Shown here piece after piece: positions 6,207 to 6,241 of a stretch of 6,241 nucleotides of DNA. The position numbers and the translations under genes were made by a program. The stretch covers positions 1-6,241 of the forward strand of contig JAITEW010000367.1 in assembly GCA_031281855.1 (NCBI GenBank). Reading direction: 5' to 3'. The notes under the pieces are model-generated. The model searched no databases and was not told the origin of the DNA. It worked only from the letters and a program-made list of their open reading frames with translations. Position 1 is the stretch's first letter. Every line of letters starts with the position of its first letter. This DNA comes from Treponema sp. Lineage in GTDB: Bacteria > Spirochaetota > Spirochaetia > Treponematales > Breznakiellaceae.

Positions 6207-6241
6207 TTTTTGACAGGGCAGATACTCCCGGCAAAGGCGGG

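Noticed and set aside
6210..6215. TTGACA just after the last gene, as a -35 for a downstream gene
   Set aside because: At 16-18 bases spacing the window shows no TATAAT-like -10 (AAAGGC at 17), and the window ends before a gene can be seen.

Overview
The window looks like chromosomal DNA of a moderately GC-rich bacterium with Gram-negative-type envelope genes. The gene set (a relaxed-lipobox M48 lipoprotein, a secreted SH3 protein, and long ADP-ribosylglycohydrolase and UroD-like genes typical of gut anaerobes) suggests a spirochaete, perhaps a gut Treponema relative. That assignment rests on protein style and family content only; no rRNA or other phylogenetic marker is present.

Layout. Bases 1-86 are a simple (AC)n/(AG)n tract, unusual for a bacterial chromosome. 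A GC hairpin follows (120-144), then about 95 bases with no visible gene. A two-gene minus-strand operon follows: a secreted SH3-domain protein (1205-1675) and then an M48-family metalloprotease lipoprotein (241-1203), separated by 1 base. A 105-base divergent intergenic region (1676-1780) carries an extended -10 promoter for that operon and nested inverted repeats in front of the plus-strand genes.

The plus strand carries four co-directional genes: a RidA deaminase (1781-2152); an HD-domain protein resembling a CCA-adding enzyme whose nucleotidyltransferase head has lost its catalytic carboxylates (2177-3409); a long ADP-ribosylglycohydrolase-family protein with a C-terminal beta-rich domain (3471-5045); and a UroD/corrinoid-methyltransferase-like protein with altered metal ligands (5079-6206). 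Gaps are 24, 61 and 33 bases with no obvious terminator between them, so they may be co-transcribed. The last two look like a functional pair, probably catabolic and substrate-specific, but the substrate cannot be read from the sequence.

Functionally, the minus operon is an envelope proteolysis/quality-control module. The plus genes are cytoplasmic: reactive imine/enamine detoxification, a probable phosphohydrolase or RNA-binding HD protein, and a putative glycoside/methyl-type pathway. No mobile element, CRISPR array, tRNA or rRNA was seen. The most notable points are the decayed nucleotidyltransferase head on an intact HD domain, the altered metal sites in the last two enzymes, the ridA leader structure, and the dinucleotide tract at the left edge.
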